Part shown: positions 6,931-16,037 of the stretch, one piece after another
Layout: each line of letters starts with the position of its first letter
Position numbering within the stretch: the stretch's first letter is position 1
Assembly (NCBI GenBank): GCA_005885165.1
Contig: VAXR01000060.1
Coordinates: 1 to 38,312, forward strand
Source: Actinomycetota bacterium
GTDB lineage: Bacteria; Actinomycetota; Thermoleophilia; Solirubrobacterales; Thermoleophilaceae
Length of the DNA stretch: 38,312 nucleotides
Direction of reading: 5' to 3'
Notes under the pieces: generated by a model
The model's input: the letters and a program-made list of their open reading frames with translations, nothing else
The model's database searches: none
What the model was told of the DNA's origin: nothing
Made by a program: the position numbers and the translations under genes

Positions 6931-9858
6931 GTGCCGCTCACGCTCGTAACGGGTCCCGCCAACGCCGGCAAGGCGGGCGAGGTCCTGGCCGGCTACCGCA
7001 CCCGGCTCGACGAGGAGCCCGTGCTGGTCGTGCCCGCCTTCCGCGACGCCGACCACGCCCAGCGCGAGCTTGCGGGCCACGGCGCGGTGTTCGGGACCCG
7101 CGTGCTCCGCTTCGCGTGGCTGTTCGAGATGGTCGCGGAGCGTTGCGGCGCCGACGTCCGCGGTCCGCGGCGGGCGAGCGCGGTCCAGCGCCGGGTGCTG
7201 GTCGAGCGGGCGGTGGCGGCGACCCGCCTCACGAGCCTCGCGGCAGCGGCGGCGCGCCCGGGATTCGCGCGCGCCGCGGGGCGCTTCTTCGCCGAGCTCG
7301 GCCGCGCGATGGTCGACGCGGCACGCCTGCGCGTGGCGCTGCGCGCCTGGGCGGGAGACGGGCCGCGCCGTTCCCGCGCGGAGGACCTCGCCTCCCTTTA
7401 CTCGTCGTACAGGGACGTTCTCGAAGACGCCGGCCTCGTCGACGACCAGCTCTTCGCCTGGCGCGCGCTCGAGGCGCTGCGCGCGAACCCGTCGGGCTGG
7501 CGCGCGACCCCCGTCCACGTCTACGGATTCGACGACTTCACGGAGATCGAGCTGGCGCTGCTCGAGACGCTCTCGTCTGCCGCCGGCGCCGACGTGATGG
7601 TCTCGCTTCCCCACGAGGACGGACGGACCGCGTTCGACGCGATCGCGGCGACGCGCGAGCGGCTTGCCGCGATCGCGTCAGAGGAGATCGCGCTGCCTGG
7701 GTCGAGCGAGCACTACGACCCCGAGTCGCGGCCGGTCCTCAACCACCTCGAGCGCCGGCTGTTCGAGGCCTCCGGGGAGCGCGTCGACCCGGGCCGGGCG
7801 GTGCTCCTCCTGCGCTCCGGCGGCGAGCGTGCGGAGGTCGAGCTCGTCGGCGCCGAGGTGCTCTCGCTGCTCCGCGCCGGCACCCCCGCCGGGCAGATCG
7901 CGGTCGTCTTTCGCGACACCGCGGCCTGCGAATCCGTCGTGGACCAGGTGTTCACCGCGTACGGGATCCCGTACGCGCTCGACCGGACCGTCCCGCTCAG
8001 GCACACCGCACTCGGCGCAGGGTCGCTCGCGCTGCTCCGCTGCGCCGGCCCCACCGGTACGGCGGACGATCTCCTCACCTACCTGCGCACCCCCGGACGC
8101 CTCGACCAGCCCGCCCTGGCGGACGCCCTCGAGTCGGAGGTCCGGCGGAGCGGCGAGCGGAGCGCGGCCGCGGCCCGCAAGCGCTGGGAGGAGCGCCGCT
8201 GGCCGCTCGCGGAGATCGACCGCGTGGCGGCCGCGCGTGGAACGGCCGCGCTGGCGGCGCAGCTCGACGGCGAGGTCGAGAGGCTCTTCGGGCGCCAGTA
8301 CCAGCGCGCCGCGCACCTGTTCTCGCACGACGAGCTGGAGGATCCCCGAGCGCGCGAGGCGCTGCGTGCCGCGCTTCGGGACATCGCGACGCTCGCCACG
8401 GCCGCACCCCGGATCGTCCCCGACCGGCAGGCCCTGCACGACCTGCTGGGCGACGTCCCGGTCCACCTCGGGGCCGACCCCGCGCCCGACCGGGTTCAGG
8501 TCGCGCGTCCCGAGGCGATCCGCGCGCGGCGGTTCGAGGCGGTGTTCGTCTGCGGGCTCCAGGAGGGGGAGTTCCCGCGGCCCCGGCGCGCCGAGCCGTT
8601 CCTCTCGGACGAGGAACGCGTTGAGCTGGCGCGCGCCAGCGGGCTCGCGCTCCCGGTTCGCGACGACCGGGCCGCACGCGAGCGCTACCTCTTCTACTCG
8701 TGCGTCTCGCGGGCCGAGCGCCTGCTCGCGCTTTCCTGGCGCGAGACCGACGAGGAGGGGGCGCCGGCGGTTCGGTCCTTCCTGGTCGAGGACATCCTCG
8801 ACCAGCTCGATACGAGCGCGCTCGACGGGGTGACCCGCTCGCGTCCGCTCTCCGAGGTCGCCTGGCCGGCCGACCGCGCGCCGAGCGAGGCGGAGTGGCG
8901 GCGCGCGCTCGCGCTCGCCGGCCCGCGGCGCGCCCCGGTGCATCCCGAGCGGCTCGAGTCCGACGAGATCCTCGCCGACCTCGCCTCGCGCGACCGGCTC
9001 TCCGCGGCGGCGCTCGAGAGCTACGCCGACTGCCCGGTCAAGTGGCTGATCGAGCGCCAGCTCGAGCCCGAGTCGCTCGAGCCCGACCCGGAGCCGCTCG
9101 TGCGCGGCCGCTACGCGCACGCCGTCCTCGACGCGACCTACCGGAGGCTGCGGGAGCGCACCGGGGCGCGCCGGGTGACCCAGGACAACCTGGTGGCGGC
9201 GGAGGAGATCCTGATCGAGGCCCTGCGCGAGCAGGAGGGCCAGTTCCAGATCTCGCCGATGGCCACGCGCGTACGGACGGCCGTGCGACGGCTCGAGTTC
9301 GACCTCCTCCGCCACCTCCGCGCCGAGGCGGACACGAGCGGCCGCTTCGAGCCGTCCGAGCTGGAGCTCGAGTTCGGCCTCGAGGGGTCGCTGCAGCCCG
9401 CCGTCCCGATCGGCGACGGCCTGAGCATTCGCGGGCGCATCGACCGCGTCGACACCTGGAACGGCTACGCCCTCGTCCGCGACTACAAGAGCGGAAAGAC
9501 CGTCCACCCCGTCGCGCGCTGGGAGCGCGACCGCCGGCTGCAGGTCGCGCTCTACATGCTGGCCGTTCGCGAGCTCCTCTCGGCGGACGTCGCGGGCGGC
9601 GTCTACGTGCCGCTCGCGGGCGACGACCGCCGCGCCCGCGGCGTCGTCCTCGACGAGCTGCGCGAGGAGCTCGGGGAGGGCTTCGTGAGGAACGACTTCA
9701 TGCCCGCGGCGGAGATCGAAGCGGAGCTCGAGCGCGCCCGGGAACGCGCTCGCGAGCTGGCCGGCCGCCTGCGCTCCGGGGAGGTGCGCCCCTGCCCCAA
9801 GACGTGCGCGTGGAACGGCGGCTGCTCGTATCCGTCGGTCTGCCGGGTGGAGCGCTGA
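6931..9858 (+). CDS. addB: AddB-like helicase/PD-(D/E)XK nuclease subunit
   Basis: A 975-residue protein if it starts at GTG 6931, which places VPLTLVTGPANAGK at the N-terminus; the frame stays open upstream to 6721 but without protein-like sequence. GPANAGKA is a Walker A-like loop lacking the usual Thr/Ser after the Lys. The middle is the UvrD-like fold seen in AddB-type subunits. The C-terminal nuclease has SYADCPVKWLIERQLEP, IRGRIDRVDT and VRDYKSGK, the PD-(D/E)XK core. The Cys of YADC with the cluster CPKTCAWNGGCSYPSVC matches the iron-sulfur staple of AddB nucleases. It would work with the next gene in double-strand-break resection. Its stop overlaps the next start by one base (TGATG). 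Confidence 0.8.
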   Translation: MPLTLVTGPANAGKAGEVLAGYRTRLDEEPVLVVPAFRDADHAQRELAGHGAVFGTRVLRFAWLFEMVAERCGADVRGPRRASAVQRRVLVERAVAATRLTSLAAAAARPGFARAAGRFFAELGRAMVDAARLRVALRAWAGDGPRRSRAEDLASLYSSYRDVLEDAGLVDDQLFAWRALEALRANPSGWRATPVHVYGFDDFTEIELALLETLSSAAGADVMVSLPHEDGRTAFDAIAATRERLAAIASEEIALPGSSEHYDPESRPVLNHLERRLFEASGERVDPGRAVLLLRSGGERAEVELVGAEVLSLLRAGTPAGQIAVVFRDTAACESVVDQVFTAYGIPYALDRTVPLRHTALGAGSLALLRCAGPTGTADDLLTYLRTPGRLDQPALADALESEVRRSGERSAAAARKRWEERRWPLAEIDRVAAARGTAALAAQLDGEVERLFGRQYQRAAHLFSHDELEDPRAREALRAALRDIATLATAAPRIVPDRQALHDLLGDVPVHLGADPAPDRVQVARPEAIRARRFEAVFVCGLQEGEFPRPRRAEPFLSDEERVELARASGLALPVRDDRAARERYLFYSCVSRAERLLALSWRETDEEGAPAVRSFLVEDILDQLDTSALDGVTRSRPLSEVAWPADRAPSEAEWRRALALAGPRRAPVHPERLESDEILADLASRDRLSAAALESYADCPVKWLIERQLEPESLEPDPEPLVRGRYAHAVLDATYRRLRERTGARRVTQDNLVAAEEILIEALREQEGQFQISPMATRVRTAVRRLEFDLLRHLRAEADTSGRFEPSELELEFGLEGSLQPAVPIGDGLSIRGRIDRVDTWNGYALVRDYKSGKTVHPVARWERDRRLQVALYMLAVRELLSADVAGGVYVPLAGDDRRARGVVLDELREELGEGFVRNDFMPAAEIEAELERARERARELAGRLRSGEVRPCPKTCAWNGGCSYPSVCRVER

Positions 9859-12800
9859 TGGCGCGGGCCCCTCTCACGAAGGAGCAGCGAGAAGCCGTCG
9901 AGCGCCGCGACGGTCCGCTGTTCGTGCGCGCCGGGGCCGGCACGGGCAAGACGCGGGTTCTTGTCGAGCGTTTCCTGGCGTGCGTGCTCGAGGACGGCGT
10001 CCCGGTCGACCGCATCCTCGCGATCACCTTCACAGACCGCGCGGCGGCCGAGATGCGCTCGCGCGTCCGGGCCCGCCTGCTCGAGCTCGGCGAGCGCGAT
10101 CGCGCCCGCGAGGCGGAGTCCGCTGCGATCTCCACGATCCACGCGTTCTGCGCCCGGCTGCTCCGCACGGGCGCGCTCGACGCGGGACTCGATCCAGAGT
10201 TCGCGGTGCTCGAGGACGTCGCGGCCGCGCGGATCACGATCGACGCGTTCGACAACGCGCTCGAGCAGTTCCTGCACGACGCCCGAGGCACGAGCGAGCT
10301 CGATTTGGCGGCGACATACGGGCCGGACCGTCTTCGGACGATGGTCACCACGGTCCATGCGCGCCTCCGCAGCCGCGGTGAGCGTCGGCCGGGGCTGCGG
10401 CCCGTGGAGGCACCGCCCGGGGCGAGCGAGGACGACCGCAAGGCGGTCGCCGACCACGCTCTGCTCGCGCGGCTGCTCGAGCTCTTCGGCGACCGCTACG
10501 CGCGCCTGAAGGAGGAGCGCTCGGCGCTCGACTTCGACGACCTCGAGCTGTGCACGCGGGATCTCCTGTCGAGCCAGCCGGCGCTCGGCGCCTCGATCCG
10601 CGAACGATTCGCACACGTGATGGTCGACGAGTTCCAGGACGTGAACCCGCTCCAGGAGGAGCTGCTCGAGCTCGTCTCGGGCGGCAACCTCTTCGCCGTC
10701 GGCGACGAGCAGCAGTCGATCTACGGCTTCCGCCATGCCGACGTCGAGATATTCGAGCGCCGGCTCGCCGCGGCGCGCGAGGCCGGCCGCGCCACGTCGC
10801 TGACCACGAACTTCCGCAGCCGCCCCGAGATCCTGAACGTGATCGACCTCGCCTTCGGGTCGATCTGGGCGGAGGGGGGCTTCGAGCCGCTGCGGCCCGC
10901 CGAGCCGCAGGGGGGCGCTGCGGCTGCGCGCACCTCGCCCTGCGTCGACCTGATGCTCGTCGATCGGACCAAGGGTTGCTGGGACGGCCTCGGAGACGAC
11001 CCGTTCGGCGCCACGATCGGCGACGTCACGGTCTGGCGTGCGGCCGAGGCGCGCCTGCTGGCGCAGCGCATCTCCGAGCTGGCCGGGCCGGGACGACCGT
11101 TCGAATGGGGCGACGTGGCGGTGCTCGTGCGCGCCGGCACCGACATGCACGTCTACGAGCGGGCCCTCGCCGAGCGGGGGATCCCGGCGTACGCCCACGG
11201 CGGACGCGGGTTCGCCGACGCCCAGCAGGTGAGCGACCTGCGCGCGTATCTCGCAGGGCTGGCCAACCCTCTCGACGAGCTCGCCCTGGTGTCGGTGCTC
11301 GCTTCGCCGCTCGCGGGCGTAACGCTCGGCGGCATCGCCTGTCTGCGCCTTCGCGCCCGCCGGCTCGGCCGCGGCCTCTGGCACGCCGTCCGGGAGGCCT
11401 TCCTGCCGGGCGGCGACGGATCGGACGACCTGGCCGGCGCGCTCGATGAGCGGGACCGGGACGCCCTCGCCGCCTTCGCCGGGCGCTTCGCCGGCGAGCG
11501 GGCGATCGCGCCGCGGCTGTCGCTCGAGGCGCTGATCGACCGCGTGGTCACCGAGTCCGGGTACGACGTCGCGGTCCTCGCGATGCCGGCCGGCGACCGG
11601 CGGCTGGCCAACGTCCGCAAGCTGATGCGGATCGCGAGGCGCTTCGAGTCGACCGACGGGCGCGACATCCGCGGCTTCATCGACCACCTGGACGAGCGGC
11701 GGCTGCTCCAGTCGCGCGAGGCCGAGGCGCCAGTCGAGGGGGAGACGAGCGAGCCGGCCGTGCGCGTGATGACCGTCCACGCCGCGAAGGGGGTCGAGTT
11801 CCCCGTGGTCTGCGTCGCCGACCTCGGGCGCGAGGCGCGCCAGGACAGCGGCGGCGGCCTCGAGGTCTCCCAGGACGGGCGGATCGGCCTGCGGCTCGCG
11901 TCGCTCTCGGGCGAGACGCGCGGCGCGCTCGACTGGGAGGAGCTCAAGCATGAGCAGGCCGAGCGGGGAGAAGAGGAGGAGCGCAGGATCTTCTACGTCG
12001 CGATGACGCGCGCGGAGGAGCACCTGGTGCTGAGCGGTGCGGTCGACGCGAAGCGCTGGCCCGAGCCGCGCCCGCTGGGCGCGCCGATCGACTGGATCTG
12101 GCGGGCGGTCGCCCCGGGGGCTAGCGAGACGCTCGCGCACGCCCACGAGGGTGAGGAGCGTCGGGCCTTCGAGGGCCAACCGGCAGCCGTCTCGCTCCGC
12201 CTGTGCGGGCCGGGATCGGTTGACGCCCTCCTGCCCGGCAAAGCGCGCGCGCCAGACGTCGCCGCCGCGGATGCCCTGGACGAGGGCGACCGCCGTACCG
12301 TGCCGTCGTTCGAGTCGCCCCGGGTACCGGCGTCGCTGCCCGTCCCACGCCTGAGCTACTCCGCCCTCGAGAGCTACCAGCGGTGCGGGTACCGCTTCTA
12401 CCTCGAGCGCGTGGCGCAGCTCCGCGGTCCCGAGGCCGGCCCGCGCGTGCGGCCCTCCGCCGCGTCGAACGGCCAGCTGGTCCTCGACGTCGACGCCGCC
12501 GCTGCCGAGCTCCCGGCCGAGGACGAGCCGACCGGGATCTCCGCGCTGCTGCGAGGGACCATCGTGCACGAGCTACTCGAGGGCCTCGACTTCGCGCGGC
12601 CGGCCGTGCCGGACGAGGAGCGGATCGCGGCGTCGATCGCCGCACACGGCGCCCCGGCCGGGCCTGAGGAGGTCGCCCGGATCGCCGAGCTGATCGCGGG
12701 CTTCGCCGGCTCCGAGCTGTGCGCGCGGGTCGGACGCGCGGCGCGTGCTCGTACGGAGCTTGCGTTCTCGTTCGAGCTCGCGCCCGGTCCCGACGGCGTG

Positions 12801-13229
12801 CGCTCGCTCCTCGTGAACGGCGTGGTGGACGTGCTGGCCGAGGAGCCCGGCGGGCTCCTGATCGTGGACTACAAGACCGATCCGCTGGAGGGGCGCACGC
12901 CGGCGTCGATCGTTGAGGAGAGCTACGACACGCAGCGGCTGGTCTACGCGCTTGCTGCGCTGCGATCCGGCGCTCCCCAGGTCGAGGTCGCCTACTCGTT
13001 CCTCGAGGCGCCCGGCGACCCGGTGCTCCGGTCATTCGGCTCCGGGGACGCGGCCGCGCTCGAACAGGGGCTGCTCGCCCTGGCCGACGGCGTGCTCGCG
13101 GGCCGCTTCGCGCCCACCGACGCTCCGCACCGCGAGCTCTGCCTGACCTGCCCGGGCCGCGCGACGCTCTGCACGTGGGGCCCCGAGCACACGCTGCGGG
13201 AACGTCCGGAGCCCGCTTTACGCTCGTGA
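9858..13229 (+). CDS. addA: AddA-like UvrD/Rep helicase-nuclease
   Basis: A 1123-residue superfamily 1A helicase. ATG 9858 overlaps the previous stop, which fixes the start; the frame is open far upstream only by chance. Motif I is RAGAGTGKTRVLVERF (about residues 26-41), motif II VMVDEFQDVNPLQEE, motif III-like AVGDEQQSIYGFRHAD, motif IV TNFRSRPEILNV, motif V VMTVHAAKGVEFPVV and motif VI FYVAMTRAEEHLVL. The C-terminal PD-(D/E)XK nuclease has LSYSALESYQRCGYRFYLE, HELLEGLDF, VNGVVDVL and IVDYKTDPLEG. Together with the upstream subunit this is an AddAB-type enzyme that unwinds and trims double-strand ends for RecA loading. The mycobacterial AdnAB pair is a related alternative name. Confidence 0.88.
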   Translation: MARAPLTKEQREAVERRDGPLFVRAGAGTGKTRVLVERFLACVLEDGVPVDRILAITFTDRAAAEMRSRVRARLLELGERDRAREAESAAISTIHAFCARLLRTGALDAGLDPEFAVLEDVAAARITIDAFDNALEQFLHDARGTSELDLAATYGPDRLRTMVTTVHARLRSRGERRPGLRPVEAPPGASEDDRKAVADHALLARLLELFGDRYARLKEERSALDFDDLELCTRDLLSSQPALGASIRERFAHVMVDEFQDVNPLQEELLELVSGGNLFAVGDEQQSIYGFRHADVEIFERRLAAAREAGRATSLTTNFRSRPEILNVIDLAFGSIWAEGGFEPLRPAEPQGGAAAARTSPCVDLMLVDRTKGCWDGLGDDPFGATIGDVTVWRAAEARLLAQRISELAGPGRPFEWGDVAVLVRAGTDMHVYERALAERGIPAYAHGGRGFADAQQVSDLRAYLAGLANPLDELALVSVLASPLAGVTLGGIACLRLRARRLGRGLWHAVREAFLPGGDGSDDLAGALDERDRDALAAFAGRFAGERAIAPRLSLEALIDRVVTESGYDVAVLAMPAGDRRLANVRKLMRIARRFESTDGRDIRGFIDHLDERRLLQSREAEAPVEGETSEPAVRVMTVHAAKGVEFPVVCVADLGREARQDSGGGLEVSQDGRIGLRLASLSGETRGALDWEELKHEQAERGEEEERRIFYVAMTRAEEHLVLSGAVDAKRWPEPRPLGAPIDWIWRAVAPGASETLAHAHEGEERRAFEGQPAAVSLRLCGPGSVDALLPGKARAPDVAAADALDEGDRRTVPSFESPRVPASLPVPRLSYSALESYQRCGYRFYLERVAQLRGPEAGPRVRPSAASNGQLVLDVDAAAAELPAEDEPTGISALLRGTIVHELLEGLDFARPAVPDEERIAASIAAHGAPAGPEEVARIAELIAGFAGSELCARVGRAARARTELAFSFELAPGPDGVRSLLVNGVVDVLAEEPGGLLIVDYKTDPLEGRTPASIVEESYDTQRLVYALAALRSGAPQVEVAYSFLEAPGDPVLRSFGSGDAAALEQGLLALADGVLAGRFAPTDAPHRELCLTCPGRATLCTWGPEHTLRERPEPALRS

Positions 13230-13230
13230 C

Positions 13231-14673
13231 ATGAATGGCGGAGTGCGCCTCGAGGCCGCGGGTGATCGCCCGGCGGCGGCGCCTGGCGCAGCGGAGGCCG
13301 GTGCCACCGGCGTGCCCGGCTATCCCGGGCCGTACGCGGTCGGCCGCTACGCGGCGCGGCTCCGCGAGCGGCTCCGCGAGCTCGCCCGTGTCTGCCTGAT
13401 CGGGGAGGCCACGGGCGTACGGATCGGCGCGGGGCCGAACGTCTACTTCGAGCTGCGCGACGCCGACGGCGCAATTCCGTGCGCGATGTGGCGAACGGAC
13501 TTCGAGCGCCAGGGGCTGAGCGCCGACGAGTTCCGCGACGGCGTCGAGGTCGTGGCCGCCGGCGGCTGCGACTTCTATCCGGGCAGCGCAAGCGCCTCGC
13601 CGCGGTTCGCGTTTCGCGTCGAGCAGCTTCGCCTCGCGGGCGAGGGCGACCTGCTCGCCCGGCTGGCGCGGCTACGCCGCCAGCTCGCCGCCGAGGGGCT
13701 GTTCGAGCCCCAGAAGCTCCTCCCGCGCCGCGTGCTTCCCCGCCGGATCGGGGTCGTGACGGCGGACGCCAGCGCCGCGCGGCGCGACTTCCTCGCCGGG
13801 CTCGAGCGGCGCGCCTGGCGCGGGACGATCGTGTGGGCGTACGCGCCGGTCCAGGATCGCCGGGCCGCGCCGGCGATCGCCGCGGCGGTGCGCGACCTGG
13901 CGGCCTTCGCCGGGGTCGAGGCGATCGTCGTGACGCGCGGCGGCGGCAGCATCGCCGACCTCTGGGCGTTCTGCGACGAGACGCTGTGCCGCACCGTCGC
14001 GCTCACCCCGATTCCCGTGATCAGCGCGGTCGGGCACGAGGTGGACCGCACGCTGATCGACGACGTCGCGGCGGTCTCCTGCTCCACGCCCACCCACGCG
14101 GCCGAGGCCGCGGTGGGAATCGACTGCGCGGCAGCGCGCGCGGCGCTGTCCGTCGCGGCCCGCACGATCGACTCCGCCGGCCGATCGGCCGTACTGGTAC
14201 GCGCGCGCGAGCTGGCGGGCCACTCGCGGGCCCCGCGCGAGCACCTCTCGCGCCACCGGCGGCGCCTGCACCAGCTCGCGCGCGAGCTGCGCGCCGCCAC
14301 CTCGCGCGGTAGGTCCATGCGGTTGGAGTTCCAGCGCCGGATCGCCCTGACCGTCATGCGCCGCAAGGCCGAGGCCGAGGAGCGGCGCATCGCGGCGGAG
14401 CGCCGCGCGCTCGTCGGGCGCACGGGATCGCTCGCGGACTCCGCCGAGCGAGCCGGAGAGCGCCGCGCGACGGCGGTTGCCGCGTTCGCGGCCGCTTTGA
14501 GGGCTCACGACCCGGAGCGCACGCTCGAGCGCGGATACGCGCTGGCGCTCGATGCGCGGGGCGAGCCGCTCACCGACCCGCTGGCCGTGCGCCGCGCGGG
14601 GAAGTTCGACCTGCGCCTGGCCGGCGGCACCGTCCCGGCGCGACCACTGGATTCAACGCAGGAGGAGAGATGA
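13231..14673 (+). CDS. xseA: exodeoxyribonuclease VII large subunit
   Basis: 480 residues starting at ATG 13231, one base after the addA-like stop. The N-terminal OB-fold (ARVCLIGEATGVRIGAGPNVYFELRD, about residues 50-80) binds single-stranded DNA. The catalytic domain shows LPRRIGVVTADASAARRDFL, IVVTRGGGSIADLWAFCDE, PVISAVGHEVDRTLIDDVA and STPTHAAE, which are diagnostic for XseA. A long Arg/Ala/Glu-rich coiled-coil follows, then a C-terminal strand region with LERGYALALDARGEPLTDP. The enzyme degrades single-stranded DNA into oligonucleotides. It ends in an ATGA overlap with xseB and belongs to the addB-addA-xseA-xseB operon. The N-terminal 30 residues are low-complexity, so a later start remains possible. 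Confidence 0.93.
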   Translation: MNGGVRLEAAGDRPAAAPGAAEAGATGVPGYPGPYAVGRYAARLRERLRELARVCLIGEATGVRIGAGPNVYFELRDADGAIPCAMWRTDFERQGLSADEFRDGVEVVAAGGCDFYPGSASASPRFAFRVEQLRLAGEGDLLARLARLRRQLAAEGLFEPQKLLPRRVLPRRIGVVTADASAARRDFLAGLERRAWRGTIVWAYAPVQDRRAAPAIAAAVRDLAAFAGVEAIVVTRGGGSIADLWAFCDETLCRTVALTPIPVISAVGHEVDRTLIDDVAAVSCSTPTHAAEAAVGIDCAAARAALSVAARTIDSAGRSAVLVRARELAGHSRAPREHLSRHRRRLHQLARELRAATSRGRSMRLEFQRRIALTVMRRKAEAEERRIAAERRALVGRTGSLADSAERAGERRATAVAAFAAALRAHDPERTLERGYALALDARGEPLTDPLAVRRAGKFDLRLAGGTVPARPLDSTQEER

Positions 14674-14918
14674 CGACAGAGACGACGACCCCTCAGCCGG
14701 CTCCGACCTACGAGTCGGCTGTCGAGCGGCTCGAGCAGATAATCGCGAGGCTCGACTCGAACCAGGCGGGGCTCCGCGAGACGCTCGAGCTGTGCGCCGA
14801 GGGCCGCGGGCTGATCGAGTTCGCCGCGGCTGAGCTCGAGGCGGTCGGCCGCGGGCTCGAGGAGCTGCGGCTCGACGAGCTCATACAGCGCCTCGAGGCC
14901 GAGGCGCCCGCCGCCTGA
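14670..14918 (+). CDS. xseB: exodeoxyribonuclease VII small subunit
   Basis: An 82-residue acidic helical protein whose ATG 14670 overlaps the xseA stop (ATGA). A GGAGGAG ribosome-binding site lies at 14661-14667. It has the family pattern YESAVERLEQIIARLDS, then LELCAEGRGLIEFAAAELEAV, predicted to form the antiparallel helices that multimerise around the XseA coiled-coil. Length is normal for the family. Last gene of the repair operon. Confidence 0.93.
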   Translation: MTTETTTPQPAPTYESAVERLEQIIARLDSNQAGLRETLELCAEGRGLIEFAAAELEAVGRGLEELRLDELIQRLEAEAPAA

Positions 14919-15030
14919 GGCGGCGCTCCCACTCGCAGCCTGGGCCGGCGCTGCCACCCCCGTTTTTCCGTCGGGGGCGCGGCTTACCTTGAGCGGGAAC
15001 CCGAACTTCGACCAGAGACCGGAGTCCCAC

Positions 15031-15486
15031 ATGGCCCTCTGCTTCATCGAGCCCCAGGAAGCGATCCGCGTCGTCGCGGAGTCAGTCGGCCGGGAGGCGC
15101 GCCGCCAGCTTCTCGGCGAGGTGGTCGCCGCGTGGGTTGACGAGATCCCGGACGACGAGCTGGACGTCCACTACGCGAAGGCCGTGGAGGACCTCGACGA
15201 TGACGACCTCTCGATGCTTGCCGCCTGGCACGCCGCGCTCGAGGTCGGCCAGCCGGTCGCCAACAAGGAGTTCCTGCTCAGGGCGTTCCCGGCGCTCGGC
15301 GTGCACCGCCGCGAGGCCCTGCGGATCGCCGCGGGCTTCCGCGGCGACGAGGCGTTCGACTGCGGGGCCAGCGAGGAGCAGGCCCTCAACACGGTGCTGC
15401 CGTGGCTCTCGCAGGAGCGGGCGATCGACCTCGCCGCGGAGGCGGTCGAGATCTATTGCTGGGACCGCTTAGGCTCGGATAACTAA
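15031..15486 (+). CDS. conserved-looking hypothetical protein, acidic and helical
   Basis: 151 residues from ATG 15031, chosen because GGAG (15021-15024) sits at normal ribosome-binding distance; an in-frame TTG at 14989 is less likely. The protein is rich in Glu, Asp and Ala, is predicted mostly helical and has no signal peptide or membrane segment. Landmarks are FIEPQEAIRVVAESVG, IPDDELDVHYAKAVEDLDDDD, a possible repeat around FPALGVHRREALRIAAG, and a short C-terminal EIYCWDRLGSDN. I do not recognise the family. A G+C-rich hairpin (CCCCCG/CGGGGG around 14957-14978) lies upstream, after xseB, so the gene is probably transcribed from its own promoter. Confidence 0.65.
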   Translation: MALCFIEPQEAIRVVAESVGREARRQLLGEVVAAWVDEIPDDELDVHYAKAVEDLDDDDLSMLAAWHAALEVGQPVANKEFLLRAFPALGVHRREALRIAAGFRGDEAFDCGASEEQALNTVLPWLSQERAIDLAAEAVEIYCWDRLGSDN

Positions 15487-15527
15487 GCGCCGGGGCGAAG
15501 CAACTCTGCGAGACCCCTTAGCCGTAC

Positions 15528-16037
15528 GTGAGACGGTCCCGGCGCCAGTTCCTCATTCCCTGGCTGGTCGCGGCCGCGCTGGCCGTCGCGCTGATCGTCA
15601 CCCGCACGGGCGATGACGGCAAGCCGAGCTTCGACGGCGCTCCGTCGGCCAGGGTCCAGCGGGTGGTCGACGGCGACACGGTTCGCCTCGTCGGCCTCGG
15701 GCCCGTCCGGCTGATCGGCGTCAACACGCCAGAGGTGTACGGGCACGTGCAGTGCTTCGGGCCGGAGGCGTCCGCCTTCGCGAAGCGCGTGATGCGCAAG
15801 GGGGCGGAGGTCCGATACCGGATCGGCAGGGAGGCGCACGATCGCTACGGGCGCCTGCTCGCGTACGTGTGGCTTCCCGACGGCCGGCTGTTCAACAAGA
15901 TGCTGGTCGACGGCGGCTACGCGGAGCCGCTCACGATCCACCCGAACGACCAGCTCGCGCCGACGTTCCGGGCGGCCGCCGCCCACGCGCGCGCGGCCCA
16001 CGCGGGCATGTGGGCGCACCCCGGCTGCGCCCCTTGA
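15528..16037 (+). CDS. secreted or anchored thermonuclease-like protein (SNase fold)
   Basis: 169 residues from GTG 15528. The N-terminus MRRSRRQFLIPWLVAAALAVALIV is a signal anchor or uncleaved signal peptide. The SNase domain shows VQRVVDGDTVRLVGLGPVRLIGVNTPEV (metal-binding Asp, first catalytic Arg and the Glu of NTPE) and HDRYGRLLAYVWLPDG (second catalytic Arg), then NKMLVDGGYAEP. This matches staphylococcal-nuclease family enzymes, which cut DNA and RNA with Ca2+. It would act outside the cytoplasm, in nucleic-acid turnover or scavenging. Length is normal for the family. Confidence 0.88.
   Translation: MRRSRRQFLIPWLVAAALAVALIVTRTGDDGKPSFDGAPSARVQRVVDGDTVRLVGLGPVRLIGVNTPEVYGHVQCFGPEASAFAKRVMRKGAEVRYRIGREAHDRYGRLLAYVWLPDGRLFNKMLVDGGYAEPLTIHPNDQLAPTFRAAAAHARAAHAGMWAHPGCAP

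Noticed and set aside
7678..9507. A 609-codon minus-strand frame opposite the addB-like gene
   Set aside because: Low-complexity shadow sequence; the plus strand encodes the recognisable nuclease.
9603..12569. A 988-codon minus-strand open frame opposite the addA-like gene
   Set aside because: It is an antisense shadow in GC-rich DNA. The sequence is Arg/Pro/Gly/His-rich with no domain, while the plus-strand helicase has all motifs.
14957..14978. CCCCCG/CGGGGG hairpin after xseB as an intrinsic terminator
   Set aside because: The stem is short and no T-run follows it on either strand, so I do not call it a terminator.
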